The notes under the pieces: generated by a model
Told to the model about the DNA's origin: nothing
Seen by the model: only the letters and a program-made list of their open reading frames with translations
The model's database searches: none
Origin: Leptolyngbyaceae cyanobacterium CSSed165cm_216
GTDB taxonomy: Bacteria > Cyanobacteriota > Cyanobacteriia > Phormidesmidales > Phormidesmidaceae
Assembly: GCA_007135385.1 (NCBI GenBank)
Contig: SLIY01000477.1
Span: 1 to 5,748, forward strand
Direction: 5' to 3'
DNA: 5,748 nt
In this document: piece after piece, positions 5,596 to 5,748 of the stretch
Layout: the number at the start of each line of letters is the position of its first letter
How positions within the stretch are numbered: the first letter of the stretch is position 1
Translations under genes and position numbers: made by a program

Positions 5596-5615
5596 AGCGA
5601 CCCCTATGGGGCGCT
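5596..5615. terminator. Hairpin between convergent genes, possible bidirectional terminator
   Basis: AGCG (5596-5599) plus CCCC (5601-5604) pair with GGGG (5608-5611) plus CGCT (5612-5615), with a single bulged A at 5600 and a TAT loop. On the minus strand the stem is followed by a short T-containing stretch (TTTGAATT), so it serves better for the minus-strand gene ending at 5618. On the plus strand no T-run follows. Its place between two convergent stops supports a terminator role. Confidence 0.45.
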
Positions 5616-5617
5616 GA

Positions 5618-5748
5618 CTACCGCAGGGAAACCACCACCATCGCCGCCACAAACAGCACCACCAAGAAGGTTAATGGTTCAAACGTCAGCTCAGTCTCTT
5701 TGCTAGGTTTGGTGGCGTATACAAACACCATCACCGCTAACAAGATTG
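5618..5748 (-). CDS. C-terminus of an unidentified membrane protein (partial)
   Basis: The last 42 codons of a minus-strand frame are visible, ending with TAG at 5618-5620; the start lies beyond the window. The piece shows part of one hydrophobic segment (ILLAVMVFVY), a short polar loop with two Lys and three Glu, then a second segment rich in Val, Leu and Phe that ends in Ser-Leu-Arg at the stop. This is the pattern of two membrane helices joined by a short loop. I do not recognise the family. Support is the uninterrupted frame, the transmembrane pattern and the hairpin just after the stop. Confidence 0.55.
   Translation of the reverse strand, partial: ILLAVMVFVYATKPSKETELTFEPLTFLVVLFVAAMVVVSLR

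Overview
The window looks like a chromosomal segment from a cyanobacterium. Three things point there: ten exact copies of the HIP1 octamer GCGATCGC in 5.7 kb, a moderately GC-rich composition, and a gene set typical of cyanobacteria (PurN with a Ser/Pro-rich N-terminal extension, a DUF1400-type exported protein, a cNMP-binding/EAL regulator). There is no sign of a mobile element, CRISPR array, tRNA, rRNA or prophage.

Layout from left to right. (1) Positions 1-586, minus: the N-terminal two thirds of ftsX, a cell-division ABC-transporter-like permease, cut by the window edge. (2) About 587-880: a divergent intergenic region with nested inverted repeats and two short upstream reading frames before purN. 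(3) 881-1546, plus: purN, glycinamide ribonucleotide formyltransferase. (4) 1575-2921, minus, convergent with purN: a two-domain signalling protein with an N-terminal cyclic-nucleotide-binding domain and a C-terminal EAL c-di-GMP phosphodiesterase domain that keeps its catalytic residues. (5) 2922-3255: a spacer holding a CRP-type palindrome GTGA-N6-TCAC placed about 41 bp upstream of the predicted transcription start of the EAL gene, a 9-bp direct repeat, and a doubtful small hydrophobic reading frame. (6) 3256-4809, minus: a gamma-glutamyltransferase-family Ntn-hydrolase. (7) 4810-5047: a divergent spacer. (8) 5048-5563, plus: a small exported DUF1400-like protein. (9) 5618-5748, minus: the C-terminus of an unidentified membrane protein, separated from the previous gene by a hairpin that could terminate both.

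The genes do not form one pathway; most are ordinary housekeeping or accessory genes in short, separate transcription units. The most interesting unit is the cNMP-EAL gene with its putative CRP-type promoter. If both predictions hold, cAMP (or cGMP) would act twice on c-di-GMP turnover, once through transcription of the phosphodiesterase gene and once by binding the enzyme. This is a hypothesis from motif layout; I see no clearly new multi-gene system here.
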